From Siphonodentalium dalli (Eukaryota > Mollusca > Scaphopoda > Gadilida > Siphonodentaliidae), in the NCBI GenBank assembly GCA_032622095.1, contig CP136066.1, positions 168,836,664 to 168,900,663 of the forward strand: DNA of 64,000 bases, read 5' to 3'. The notes beneath the pieces were generated by a model. That model made no database searches, was not told the origin of the DNA, and was given only the letters and a program-made list of their open reading frames with translations. Of the stretch, positions 31,218-41,159 are shown piece by piece. The position numbers were made by a program, and so were the translations under genes. The first letter of the stretch is position 1, and each line of letters starts with the position of its first letter.

Positions 31218-32318
31218 CTGTAAATAATCAATGTGGGAGATATCAAGGTAGTGAAGGTACATGTATATTAAGTTGACAGTAGGCATTGATAATACTATGA
31301 AAGGTATATATTTTCCAGTTGCCCAAGTACAATTCTAAGGCAATCTCTTTATGGGTTGCCCTCAATTTTGTTATGCTCAGCAGCTCAGGTATACTTGGAG
31401 TATCGTATTTAATTTGACACTTGAATATTAATGAGCTTCAAGTTCTGAGTACATTTTTCATGCATTTAAAAAAATAAAAGCAAGCTCGACTCTGAATTAC
31501 CGGTACTTGAAAGTAATATTATTGTGTAAGAAATTAAAATTAAAAATATTAAAAACTATTGAATAACAGGGCACTATAGTATACACATGTACAAGTATTT
31601 AGACATGTTTGACTTGTCTCATGTGAAATATTTCCGAAGATTTATTTGAGCGTGTCCTAACTGTCCTTAAATGAAACCAAAAAGTCATAACAAAATTAAA
31701 AAAGTGAACTGTATTTACAAGTTTAAAACAAGAACTTTAAGTAATCCAATTATCATAATAATAACACAACTAGGCCTATCTCACCAGCCCCAATTAACCC
31801 AACTTTCAGCCTCAGCCCTAACTTGCTAAATCATATTTCACCACTTCTCCACCAATCTATATACCTGCTCCCTGCACTCACCACAGTGAAGGTAAAGCTA
31901 ATCAGATCTGAGATTTAATTGATAGGAAATAAGTAAGATCACTTGGAAAGTTAATATCGACAATACTGATTGTAATGATAATGACCAACTGAGACACTGG
32001 CGACAGCGTCCCTTTTATATGAGAGGGGCGGACCGGACTTGACGCTAATTGACCAATGAAAAGGCCAGAAAATGACAAGTCCCAAAATTTAGAGAAAAGT
32101 AAAACTTTAAGAGGATTTGGATGTTTTAGAAAAATATAGGATAACTTTAATAATAAGCTAAGATGATAAGATCAGATTAACTAAAGGGAGCGTTTTCGAT
32201 GGGAGGATATAAGCTTTAAAATGATATGTATGAAGACGAAATTGATCCTCGCATGAATTTTTTTTCCTTGTGGAGCTTTTCCAGCGGACTCAGTTACACT
32301 CAAAATACAATCCTTATA
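31218..32318. other. No gene seen
   Basis: AT-rich intergenic or intronic DNA without recognised features. Confidence 0.4.
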
Positions 32319-32319
32319 G

Positions 32320-32586
32320 AATGACAGTGACTGGTTCAATTTGTCAGTCAATACTATCAACAATAAATTAAAATTAATATTCAGTAATTTACCTGGATTT
32401 AATTTGAAATTTTGGGATCATCGGGAGTTTCCAAAAAAACATGACCACCTGCTGTCTGATGGAGTACATTTCAACGAGGCAGGCATGTTGAAGTACATAG
32501 CTACTATTCGTGGAGCTCTGCTGCAGTTTGTTTCAATTCGCAAGGTATTAACATGCAGAGGCGTACTGGCGGATCAGATTCTAATT
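32320..32586 (+). pseudogene. SGNH/GDSL-hydrolase-like C-terminal fragment
   Basis: The plus-strand frame, open from just after a TAG at 32317, reads ..NLKFWDHREFPKKHDHLLSD.. directly followed by GVHFNEAGMLKYIATIRGAL. The D-G-V-H-x-N motif with a downstream Y-x-x-x-x-R-G-A is the C-terminal catalytic Asp/His block of SGNH-hydrolase-like domains, which often turn up as multi-copy genes in aquatic invertebrates. The N-terminal Ser block is absent and the frame runs into a G-tract repeat at about 32587, so it is a truncated copy. Confidence 0.55.
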
Positions 32587-33022
32587 CAAGGGGGGGGGGG
32601 TACAGTTGGATTGTCACAATGTGGACACCCCCCCCCCCGCCCAAACAGATTCTGATTCAAGGGGGTGCAGTTGGAATTTCCCAGATGGGCCGGTATTATA
32701 TTCATTTCCCGGTAGGGCTGCAACGATACACTTTGTCACGATACGATAAGTATCACGATACATGACCAATGATACGATAGTAGTACATATCATGATACGC
32801 AAAAACTATGTTTTGCAAAGATTTTCTACCTAATTGCTAAAAGAAAACACAGTAAATATGGGTTATTTTTGCTTCCAGTGACCTAAAATTGTGATCATTG
32901 TGTATCGCGATACACTTCACATGATGTGATACGCGTATCGTGTGAAAGCGTATCGCGATACATCGAAATCACGATGAATCGTTGCAGCTCTATTTCCCGG
33001 GCAGGTTTTTTGGCCCAGTGCG
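32580..33022 (+). repeat. G/C-tract repeat interrupted by a MITE
   Basis: GATTCTAATTCAAG with 11 G (32590-32600), a run of 11 C (32628-32638), a second GATTCTGATTCAAGGGGG, then TTGGAATTTCCCAGATGGGC..CGGTATTATATTCATTTCCC. After the MITE it resumes with GGGCAGGTTTTTTGGCCCAG. It is the inverse-orientation relative of 28365-28490. Confidence 0.8.
32713..32992. mobile_element. hAT-type MITE with 8-bp target duplication
   Basis: Termini are TAGGGCTGCAACGAT on the left and ATCGTTGCAGCTCTA on the right (15 bp, one mismatch). It is flanked on both sides by TTTCCCGG (32705-32712 and 32993-33000). An 8-bp duplication and TA(G)GG-type ends are hallmarks of the hAT superfamily. The 280-bp body is full of CACGATAC and GTATCGCGATAC words in both orientations. 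It encodes no protein. Confidence 0.9.
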
Positions 33023-33199
33023 CTTCTGTTAACATGTTTTCTTGTTGTCTGTTGGTTGGTACATGTAACTGGGAATTGATCTTACTAGTATATTTGCAGG
33101 CCTCAAAATTGTATCTGCATTGGAAACAAGTACGCATAAATTACATAATCTATAATATAAATGAGTACATGTATATATATACGATATTAGCATAGTGTT

Positions 33200-33775
33200 G
33201 TTTAGCTCAACTTACTTTGTAAGTTTGAGATATTGCCATGGGTTGGCGTCCGTGTGTCTGTGTGTCCGTCAACAATTTCCTTTGCAGCGGGCTACAGATC
33301 GTACCTTTGGTCGGATCTTCATGAAATTTGTCATGGATGTTAACAATGACATGTAGATGGGAACGAGTCATTTGGGGTTCGTTCGGCCAAAAAACATGAC
33401 CACCAGCAGCCATCTTGGATTTTACTCTTTGCATGACTAAATCTTTTGCACAGGCTACATGTCGTACCTTTGGTCAGATCATTATGAGATTTGTCATGGC
33501 TGTTGACCTTGACATGTAAATGGGAACGAGTTATTTCGGGGCCATTCGGCCAGAAAACATGGCCGCTGGTGGCCATCTTGGATTTCAAAATTAAATCCAT
33601 TGGCGCGAGCTACAGGTCGTACTATTCGTCTGATCATTATGAAATTTGTCATGAACGGTAATATTGACATGTAGATGAGAACGAGTCATTTTGAGGCCTT
33701 TCGGCCAAAAAACATGGCCGCCAGCAGCCATCTTGGATTTTACTATTTGCATGACTAAATCCTTTGTATATATCG
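33200..33775 (+). mobile_element. Tandem-core repeat (pearl/HINE-like), family 1
   Basis: The head TTTAGCTCAACTTACTTTGT..ATTGCCATGGGTTGGCGTCC, GTGTCCGTC is followed by at least three units of ~155-163 bp. Unit landmarks are GATCGTACCTTTGG, ATGAAATTTGTCATGG, GACATGTAGATGGGAACGAG, CGGCCAAAAAACATG and CAGCCATCTTGGATTTTACT. CATCTTGG falls at 33411, 33574 and 33729. The same element lies inverted at 47.44-48.24 kb. The layout of unique head plus ~160-bp tandem core matches bivalve 'pearl' elements, which have been linked to non-autonomous Helentron-type transposons. That assignment is an inference from layout. Confidence 0.75.
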
Positions 33776-34012
33776 TAGTTAGTCCAACGATAGTGGAAAA
33801 TCGCTTCTATTTGCGTGATTTACATTGTAGCAATTACATATTTCTCTCCTTTCAGTATTCTTCAGTAAGGGTCAAAGAAGTGTTACTGCATCTGGCGAAA
33901 AATACAAAGAATACTTCTACGAACATCCAATTTTGGTGAGTTAAATTTTTCTATATGGTGTACTAAGTTAGTTTAACTGTACTTTTTAGCTAACCTCAGA
34001 CAAAGTCGGAAG

Positions 34013-34371
34013 TACGGCTGTCACGATTAATCGTTATTCGACTATTCCTCAGCCGGGTTGAAAATCGATTATTATTTTTGATCATCAATTAATTGGTCAT
34101 TTTTGGTATGGTATCCTGACCGGAAAATTAAATGTGTAAATTTATTTATTTATTCCTGCGAATTGTAGTTATACAATATACATGTAGCTTGACGGAAAAT
34201 GTCACTATATGGTACTTTACTAAAGGGAGCCGTTCGGCTTGCAGTTCTGTTTCCGCGGCACACCATCATGTAGTCCAATTTATTTGACCCTGGGCCAATG
34301 ACCTATATGTATAATTAAGTATTGGCCGAACGATTGTCGATTAAAAAAAACCCATAATCATGACAGCCTTA
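34013..34371. mobile_element. Second hAT-type MITE with 8-bp target duplication
   Basis: Ends are TACGGCTGTCACGATTA and TAATCATGACAGCCTTA, inverted with two mismatches, flanked by a perfect GTCGGAAG duplication (34005-34012 and 34372-34379). The 359-bp body is rich in AATCGATTA-like words. It is a different family from the 280-bp element, but the same superfamily by its hallmarks. Confidence 0.9.
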
Positions 34372-34379
34372 GTCGGAAG

Positions 34380-35100
34380 TTGAGCTATACCCATTTCTCA
34401 TTTTCTTATGTTGAAACGAGGAGAAAACATGTCATTGTTGGCATTAAATTGTCGCACCAGAATCCGTAATATTTGATTACAAAATTTACCTCAAATTATC
34501 AATAATTAGGCGGTGAGACACCTGAAGAAATGAAGATACCATGTTGTTACTCTTGGGCTCCAAATAAACATGCATGCACGTTTATTATTTTCTGGGGAAA
34601 TCCCCCCTGCACAGTGCTTATTTGCGTCAGCACGTTTATTAATTTTGAGGCTATGAAAATTGAAATCAGCACAAACTCAAGATTTCTATATGACTCTGAT
34701 ACCAAAATGATGAGTTTATATCTTTATGCATGTACATATTCAAATATATGAGACACATGTGAACATTTAAAAACTGAATAAAACACCGCATGACACATAC
34801 CGTACTATGTTGATTCCTATACTTGACCAACATGAACTGTAAAAATAATATGTTTAACAGTTGATGTTTTGCTCAGAGTTTCCCTTGCAATATTATTTGG
34901 GTCTGCACTTTTATTAACTTTCAATGGAATTTCCCCCTGCACTATTATTGGGGCCTGCACTTTTATTTGGAGCCCGAGAGTAGTTGTGTGTGCTCCGTCT
35001 GATTTAGACTATGGTATCTAAATCCCAATATATCCATTCCAAATTGAGGCAAATTTCTTTAACAACTGTACATGCATCATGTAAGACACCATTATTTTGT
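34380..35100. other. No gene seen
   Basis: Contains short repeated phrases (CTTTTATTTGGAGCCCGAGA near 34967 and an inverted CTCTTGGGCTCCAAATAAA near 34550), suggesting edges of a small inverted-repeat element at about 34549-34985. Words such as TCCCCCTGCAC recur inside. Confidence 0.4.
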
Positions 35101-35115
35101 TCATTATTTCAGATT

Positions 35116-35682
35116 ATGCCTGGAAGGAAGACTGCAGAGCAGAAGAGAACCTGGAGGCGAAAGAACAGGGACAAAAAACGAGTAAGACAAAAAGAGATGA
35201 AAAGGGGGCAGGGTAACCTGGGTTCAGATGTACCAGACACATGTACAGGAGGGGAAAGTTTGGAGGCTGAGCAGTCTTTGAGCAGCAGTATAAGTAATGC
35301 GTCATGTAGTAAATCAATTATTGATATCAATACCGAAACACCTCCGGTCTCTTGGAACATAATCAATTCAGATGGAGGCCTCGAATCCTTGCAAACAGAT
35401 CTCTGTTCTGAGATGCAGGATAATTGTTATGCCTCAAATTGTGTCAAAAAGCATTTAAAATTTGCAGATGTTTTCCCCCCAAAAGATTTGTGGCTTCCAA
35501 AAGCCCACAAAATGATTGAAGATGAGAAACGTAAGCGTTTCAAGGCACAAGATTTAGCATATATGTGTCTCCATCGGGCTAAAAAATACAAAAAACTGAA
35601 ACAAGTCCAATCAAAATTATCCAAATTTTCTGATGAAGTTTCATTTAATATGAATGTTGACTCCGTGCTAAGTGACGACTAA
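35116..35682 (+). CDS. 188-aa basic protein of unknown family
   Basis: ATG at 35116 lies 3 nt after a good acceptor (TTCATTATTTCAG|), so a 5' non-coding exon is likely. The frame is intact for 188 codons. The N-terminus is highly basic (MPGRKTAEQKRTWRRKNRDK..), the middle is Ser-rich, and residues ~110-165 are Lys-rich and probably helical (FPPKDLWLPKAHKMIEDEKR..). The end is acidic (SVLSDD). No recognised domain. The charge pattern suggests a DNA- or RNA-binding nuclear protein. It precedes a transposase remnant on the same strand by 1.2 kb and could be an accessory ORF of that element, or an independent gene. Confidence 0.6.
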   Translation: MPGRKTAEQKRTWRRKNRDKKRVRQKEMKRGQGNLGSDVPDTCTGGESLEAEQSLSSSISNASCSKSIIDINTETPPVSWNIINSDGGLESLQTDLCSEMQDNCYASNCVKKHLKFADVFPPKDLWLPKAHKMIEDEKRKRFKAQDLAYMCLHRAKKYKKLKQVQSKLSKFSDEVSFNMNVDSVLSDD

Positions 35683-36840
35683 AATTTTATCTCTGTTTCC
35701 AGCCACAGGTGCCCACATGATTGTAACATGCATATACCTTTATATTATTATATATATATATACTACCTAGGGCATTCTCAAAATATATCACCCTGTCTCA
35801 GAAAAGTCTGAATAAATATTCATCAGAATCTGGACAGGTAGTTTGTCAACTAAATTTTGGGTCCACTCGAGGGCTATGCAGGAAAAATGAATAATGTATT
35901 TGTCTACAGCTACTATTTTTATTTTGTAATTTAGTTCGCCAATGTTTTTGTAACAATTTTTGCCAGATATATTTCATATACGTTAGGCATAACCAAAAAA
36001 ATATCTTTGTTTCCGGCTTCCGACCGACCCTACAATGTCAAGTTCAAATCGGATTACGGTCCGATTATTTCTGCCACCAGCAGCCATCTTGGATTATTCT
36101 ATTCTTTGCATCACTAAGGCTAAAAAAATTATACCTGTTTTTATGGCAGCGAGAGCATAACATAGAGGGGCGGGCGGTAATTGGTTTTATTAGATAATTT
36201 TTATCTAATCGGGCTGTAATTTATAGAGTGTTTCCACCAATGACCTGATATTGATCATTATTTGACAAAAATGGATTTATCGAATTGATAGCTTGCAGAG
36301 ATGATTTTATGAGCAGGCAATTGGTTTGATAATGTATTACGACTGACTGATCTTAATTTTTGCAATTGTTTGCTACAGTCATTCTCTTTTGAGCACATAA
36401 TATATTTTGTTGGGAAAAAAATTATGTGGAGAAGAATTTGAAAAATTTATAAAATGGGTTAGGGGCGGGTGGTCTAGGGTAGGGGCGCTTGGATTACTGT
36501 AAACACAGGTAATATTTTATTTAGCCTAAACCAAATTGTATATGCATGATCGAGACCACCGCCTTGAGATGGGGGCTATCAAATTTGAATGATCAACAGA
36601 AATTTCACTTATTTTGCAGTTTACGTGACTGGAGATTCCACGCTGAAACATTGACTTCAATTTGTTAGCATATATACATGTACAACCCTTTTTAATAAGA
36701 TAATTTGCGTAGGCAATTAAAATCTGAGTTTACACAGTGATTGCCATTGCATCCCATGCAATAAATTGCCTTGGCAAATTGGAAAACTCCTAGGCAACCA
36801 CTAGACATTGCCTAGGTTATTAAAAAGGGCTGCATGTCGA
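35683..36840. other. No gene; fragment of tandem-core repeat family 1
   Basis: At about 36035-36115, TCAAGTTCAAATCGGATTAC.. and CCACCAGCAGCCATCTTGGA..TTTGCATCACTAA match a single unit of the 33-kb element. The rest is AT-rich without features. Confidence 0.5.
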
Positions 36841-36841
36841 A

Positions 36842-38313
36842 ATGCCTATGCCATTGCAGTTAGCATGGGCAATCAATAACAACAAGAGAAGGCAATGCCC
36901 TGGTTGTAAACAGTGCTATAGTCCAAGATACATGGAAAGGCATAAGGAGGTGTCTTTTTTAGATGGTAAATGGGTGTGTGCCCCCAATCTATCTGGTAAT
37001 GAAGTTGCAAATAATCATTCAAATAGTACTTGTAACTCAGATTTTTCTGCGGACTCAAGTGGCAATCATAAAAGAAAATTCCACAAACATTCTTCTGAAT
37101 GTAACTCTTCAGATGATGAAACTGATGAAACGTTTCATTTGAATCTTAGAAAGTTAGTGCACTCATCTATCCCTGCTGCTGATTTGGATGAAATTATAAA
37201 CTCAAATGATCATGATATTGTGGAAAATTGGGATGATAGAGAAGAAGACATAAATGATGATTTTCAAAAATCTCAAAACGGAGCAGGTGGTCTGAATGAG
37301 ATTGATGAAGAGACATCCCCACAGGCTAATATATTTGTCTGGTTGTTCTCATTCATTTGCAAATGGCAGGTGTTTTATAATATCACCGATGCAGCTATAG
37401 ACTCCCCGCTAGGTTTCCTTGGCACATTCCTTGACAAACTTTCCTTATTAATTCCCGTTCTGAATGAGATATCGGGTACATTCCCACGAACTGGCTATCG
37501 TTTATGGAAAAAATTGGGTATTAAAAGGATTGTTTCGTGAAGTATGTAACTTGCCCGCATTGTTGTGCACTTTACCGTTTTGATGATTGTGTAGTTCGAC
37601 AAAACGGGCTCTTAAAGTCTGCCTCTTGTAAATTTATCCAATTTCCCAGGCACACACAAAAATTTCGTAGGTCTCGATGTAATGCACAACTTCTTAGATC
37701 TGTCAAACTGTCTTCTGGTAGTACAAAAATGTACCCATTCAAAACATACTGCTATAAACCTGTTGCCGAAACTTTAGAACGTTTTCTTTTCAGAGAAGAT
37801 TTTTATGATAAATGTCAATTGTGGAGAACAAGAAAGATGACAAATGGTTACTTGCAGATATCTTTGATGGCAGAGTTTGGAAAGAGTTTGCATCCTCTAA
37901 ATTTGATAATTTTTTAGATAATCCTTACAATTTTGGAATAAAGATAAATCTTGATTGGTTCCAACCCTTTGAACATGTACAGTACTCAGTATGTGTACTT
38001 TGTGGCGTCATTGTTAACTTACCTAGGGCTGATAGATTTAAAATGCATAATATCATTCTCATCGGTATCATACCAGATTTGTCCAGTGAACCCAGAGTAA
38101 ATACATTTTTGGAACCATTCATTGCTGATATGGAGAAATTGTGGGAGGAAGGTATGACTGTTAAACTAAATACGGGAAAAAGCATAACAATAAAAGCCGC
38201 TATCATGTATATAGGTTGTGATATTCCTGCCTCTCGCAAATTATGTGGGTTTTTGGGTCAAACAGCAACTCTTGGTTGTTCCAAATGCAAAAAAAATCCT
38301 TCCCAGGTGGTGT
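36842..38313 (+). pseudogene. Tnp2/EnSpm (CACTA)-like transposase, frameshifted and truncated
   Basis: ATG at 36842 opens a 232-codon frame with a Cys-rich start (CPGCKQCYSPRYMERHKEV) and an acidic middle. It shifts frame near 37530 into ..VKYVTCPHCCALYRFDDCVV.. and ..LWRTRK, and again near 37845 into ..DDKWLLADIFDGRVWKEF.., NLDWFQPFEHVQYSVCVLCG, IIGIIPDLSSEP-type sequence and DIPASRKLCGFLGQTATLGC SKC. The W-F-Q-P-F, D-x-P-A-x-R-K-x-x-G-F-x-G-x and C-S-K-C blocks are typical of animal Tnp2/EnSpm-type transposases. The frame ends at a possible donor (CCCAG|GTGGTG, about 38308). The catalytic C-terminal half is absent here. Two frameshifts make it non-functional unless the element is spliced unusually. 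Confidence 0.75.
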
Positions 38314-38330
38314 ACCTGAGTATATATTAG

Positions 38331-39290
38331 ATTAGAAAGTCTGCAGGAAGGGTTGAGAAGCATGCAGTCTTATAATTTCGGATTATATCATAATGCGACG
38401 TGGCTTTCCGCGTGTGGCGTTTTGCACAAGGATTGATGCCTACACATATTACACACACCACACCCTCACACGTACCCTCACATAACAATACATGCATGTA
38501 TCCAAAATAACGTGCCAGTTTATATTAAATGGCCGACGTGGAACAGATGGTGACTTGCTTATTCGTATAATACATGCATATACAATACATGTATATATTG
38601 TTTCCATCGTGGAATTAAGTTTCACCTCCAGAATAAAAGAAATAAAATAAAGCTCATGCATCCAAACAAATTCACGTTGAGCTACATATGGAGTCTTATT
38701 GACTTAAATTGTTCCTTGCCTCTGTCCGCCAGGCTCATGCGTGTTCTATTATTATTTTCCAGCCGAAATGACATATTTTGATGTAATTTAGTTTAATACA
38801 TATATTGGATATTGCTTGAGCGAATAAATGTGTGAAATCTATGATATTACAGAGTAGAACTATTAAGTATGGATTCCATATCTTCTTAACTGGCTGGCAG
38901 GGGTCACCCATCTTTGTCAACTGTATTCATGGGTAGGGGTGACACCCTCTATTATTCAACATGTTTGAGTAACTTACATGCATGTGACCATGCATCGCGC
39001 CTGAATCAATATGCATATACTTTGAAATTTGTGACATATAACAATTTCCGTCGTCCACCATGAGTTAGCTACACCCCATAGACTAGTGTGACTTTTCATC
39101 TCAAAAGTACTGTGTCCGACCAAGGGCACACAGCCGCTGTACGCCTACAAGGTATTGCTAAATCATGCAAAGAGTAATATATACATGCACTATGCAAATA
39201 ACATCCACAAAAACGTCTACATATAGACCAATCATGGTGCATGTACCTTGCAGATTAGCCATGACTATTCACTGATTCAAAAAGCAATGA
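38331..39290. other. No gene seen
   Basis: Mixed AT-rich DNA without supported features. Confidence 0.4.
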
Positions 39291-39520
39291 TTCTCCTTTA
39301 GCGAATCTCCTATTTGAACTTGTGGCTTCTCTGATTGACCAGCCGATACGAAGTCGTACGGGTCGTGCTTTGCCTTCTTCATTCGCAAAGATGGATTGTT
39401 GACGCGAATGTTATGGCCGTTGATGGACCTTCTGCATGGGCGTCGCCATCACAATCCACTGCGTCGGTCCACAACGATCCCACTTTACTGTGCTTTTTCT
39501 GATTAGCATCAAGTCTGGTC
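39291..39520 (-). other. Possible minus-strand coding segment
   Basis: After an acceptor-like TTTTGTTGCACAG the minus strand reads TRLDANQKKHSKVGSLWTDA.. and ..DAHAEGPSTAITFAS... In another frame it continues RVNNPSLRMKKAKHDPYDFV..GQSEKPQVQIGDSLKEN to a stop. Composition is coding-like, with one frame change. No family is recognised. Confidence 0.25.
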
Positions 39521-39604
39521 TGTGCAACAAAATTAAATTGGTTGTAAAATACACTGAATATATTACAATGTGCAGACATATTAAAGATGCATAATCCGAA
39601 TCAA

Positions 39605-39935
39605 CGCTCCTAAATTACAATTTCTTTAGCTTCGGAGGTGAAAAGTATTTCATTCGAGTCAAGGAATCCTCCCATCAAAACTCAAGAGTTATCGGATATC
39701 GTTTTTTTAATCTGTTATTTTTCACCACCTGTAATATTTTGGGGCCTGGCAAATATTTGACGAATGCCGACCGACATACTGTCGATACCAAATTGCGTTG
39801 AGTAAAATTTTGACATATAACACTTTTTTGGGCAATTTTATACTATAGTTGACAGTGGTTAACATTATTAATTTGGCAATTAATCGATTCTGATAACTGA
39901 AGCGGCACTTCAAGAAATGTTGTTGTTGTTGTTGT
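39605..39935 (+). repeat. Dispersed repeat ending in (TTG)n, short copy
   Basis: Partner of 16975-17545, with an internal deletion. It ends in ATTGTTGTTG-type repeats at 39917-39939. Confidence 0.7.
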
Positions 39936-41155
39936 TGAAAATTGAGCCAATGTGCTGGAGAGAGGTCGATGTTAAACTACACGTTGAGGTGAAATTTCGG
40001 GATGAAGTGTACGAGTGGTGACGCTGCCTTCGAATCAGCTGAATCTTTCCACCGCTTTCCAACGACCTGATTGTTGTCGACATATGTAATGATATATCCT
40101 TCTTGTGTTGGTGGCAGTGGTTTAGCTGATACAACGTTAAACCTTTTCAATAAAGACTGGTACGCTGTTGATGGCCTGATTGCTGCTGATTATTGTTTTA
40201 CTGGCAGTGACGAAAAATGATTATTGTGATGACGAAATAGATCGGACCTGAAAAAGAGCATATAGACGAATCGTGTATGATTACCACGCTGGTTTGATTA
40301 CGCAATGGTACATCTGACACAAAAGAATAACAGGCCGTTATTAAAATACTCACATTCTATATATAGTTAAACTAAATTATCTGGCCTTTTGGTCTATTTT
40401 CCGATAAAAAGTTGGACTCCAGAGATTCTGAAATCCGTTATTAAATCTGCCGAATCAGAATCGCTTGTGATTGACGTTCGGTAAAATCTTGTTTACATCA
40501 GGCATGCACACAAACCAAATGCTGACCAATTTTAATAGCCAGCACGAGCAATAATAGTTAGTTATGGCTATAGTAGCTAAATTTCAGGTTTACCCATAAC
40601 TGATCATGTAAAAAACGATATTTTATGTTGCAGACTCGACAGATATTGTGTATGTCTGTGTTTTACTTGTAGATAGCTACACATGTTTTGTATTATCTTC
40701 CAATGTATATTCCTCACTTCGCTTTTCTTTGATTCCGTCCTTTCTCGTCGTGATTTGGCTTAACAGTTAAACGACGCAAAAATCTAACTAGAACTATTAT
40801 AGTGAAGATTAAAGAAAACGTGCAAATATTAAATTATTCAAGATCAAAAGTTGCATAACGCCATTCGTTGGAACTTTACGCCTTTTATCAACAAGAAACA
40901 CTGCCATTCTTCAAGACCAGAGTGTTGCACAACCGTGGACAATGTTCCACAAGAGGAAGGAAGTGTCCAAACATCAACCCAATGGTCAACTCTTTAATGT
41001 GAATATCATCTAGTCGGAAATATGAGAATCATTCCCATCAGACGTTGCCGACGCCTGTCATTCGGTTTACTTGGATCTCAACCTTCAGTGAATACGTTGC
41101 ATATGTTCATAATATCATATGCACCAACACACACATCAGACAAACATAAAGTTCA
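39936..41155. other. No gene seen
   Basis: AT-rich spacer. A TTCAATAAAGAC word near 40148 could be a polyadenylation signal, but no gene ends here convincingly. Confidence 0.35.
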
Positions 41156-41159
41156 TTGG

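Noticed and set aside
32181-32363. Minus-strand 60-codon ORF
   Set aside because: Shadow of the plus-strand SGNH-like fragment region.
33200-33775. Tandem units as a protein-coding repeat gene
   Set aside because: Stops occur in all frames of the units, and the inverted copy at 47.4 kb has different indels, consistent with a non-coding element.
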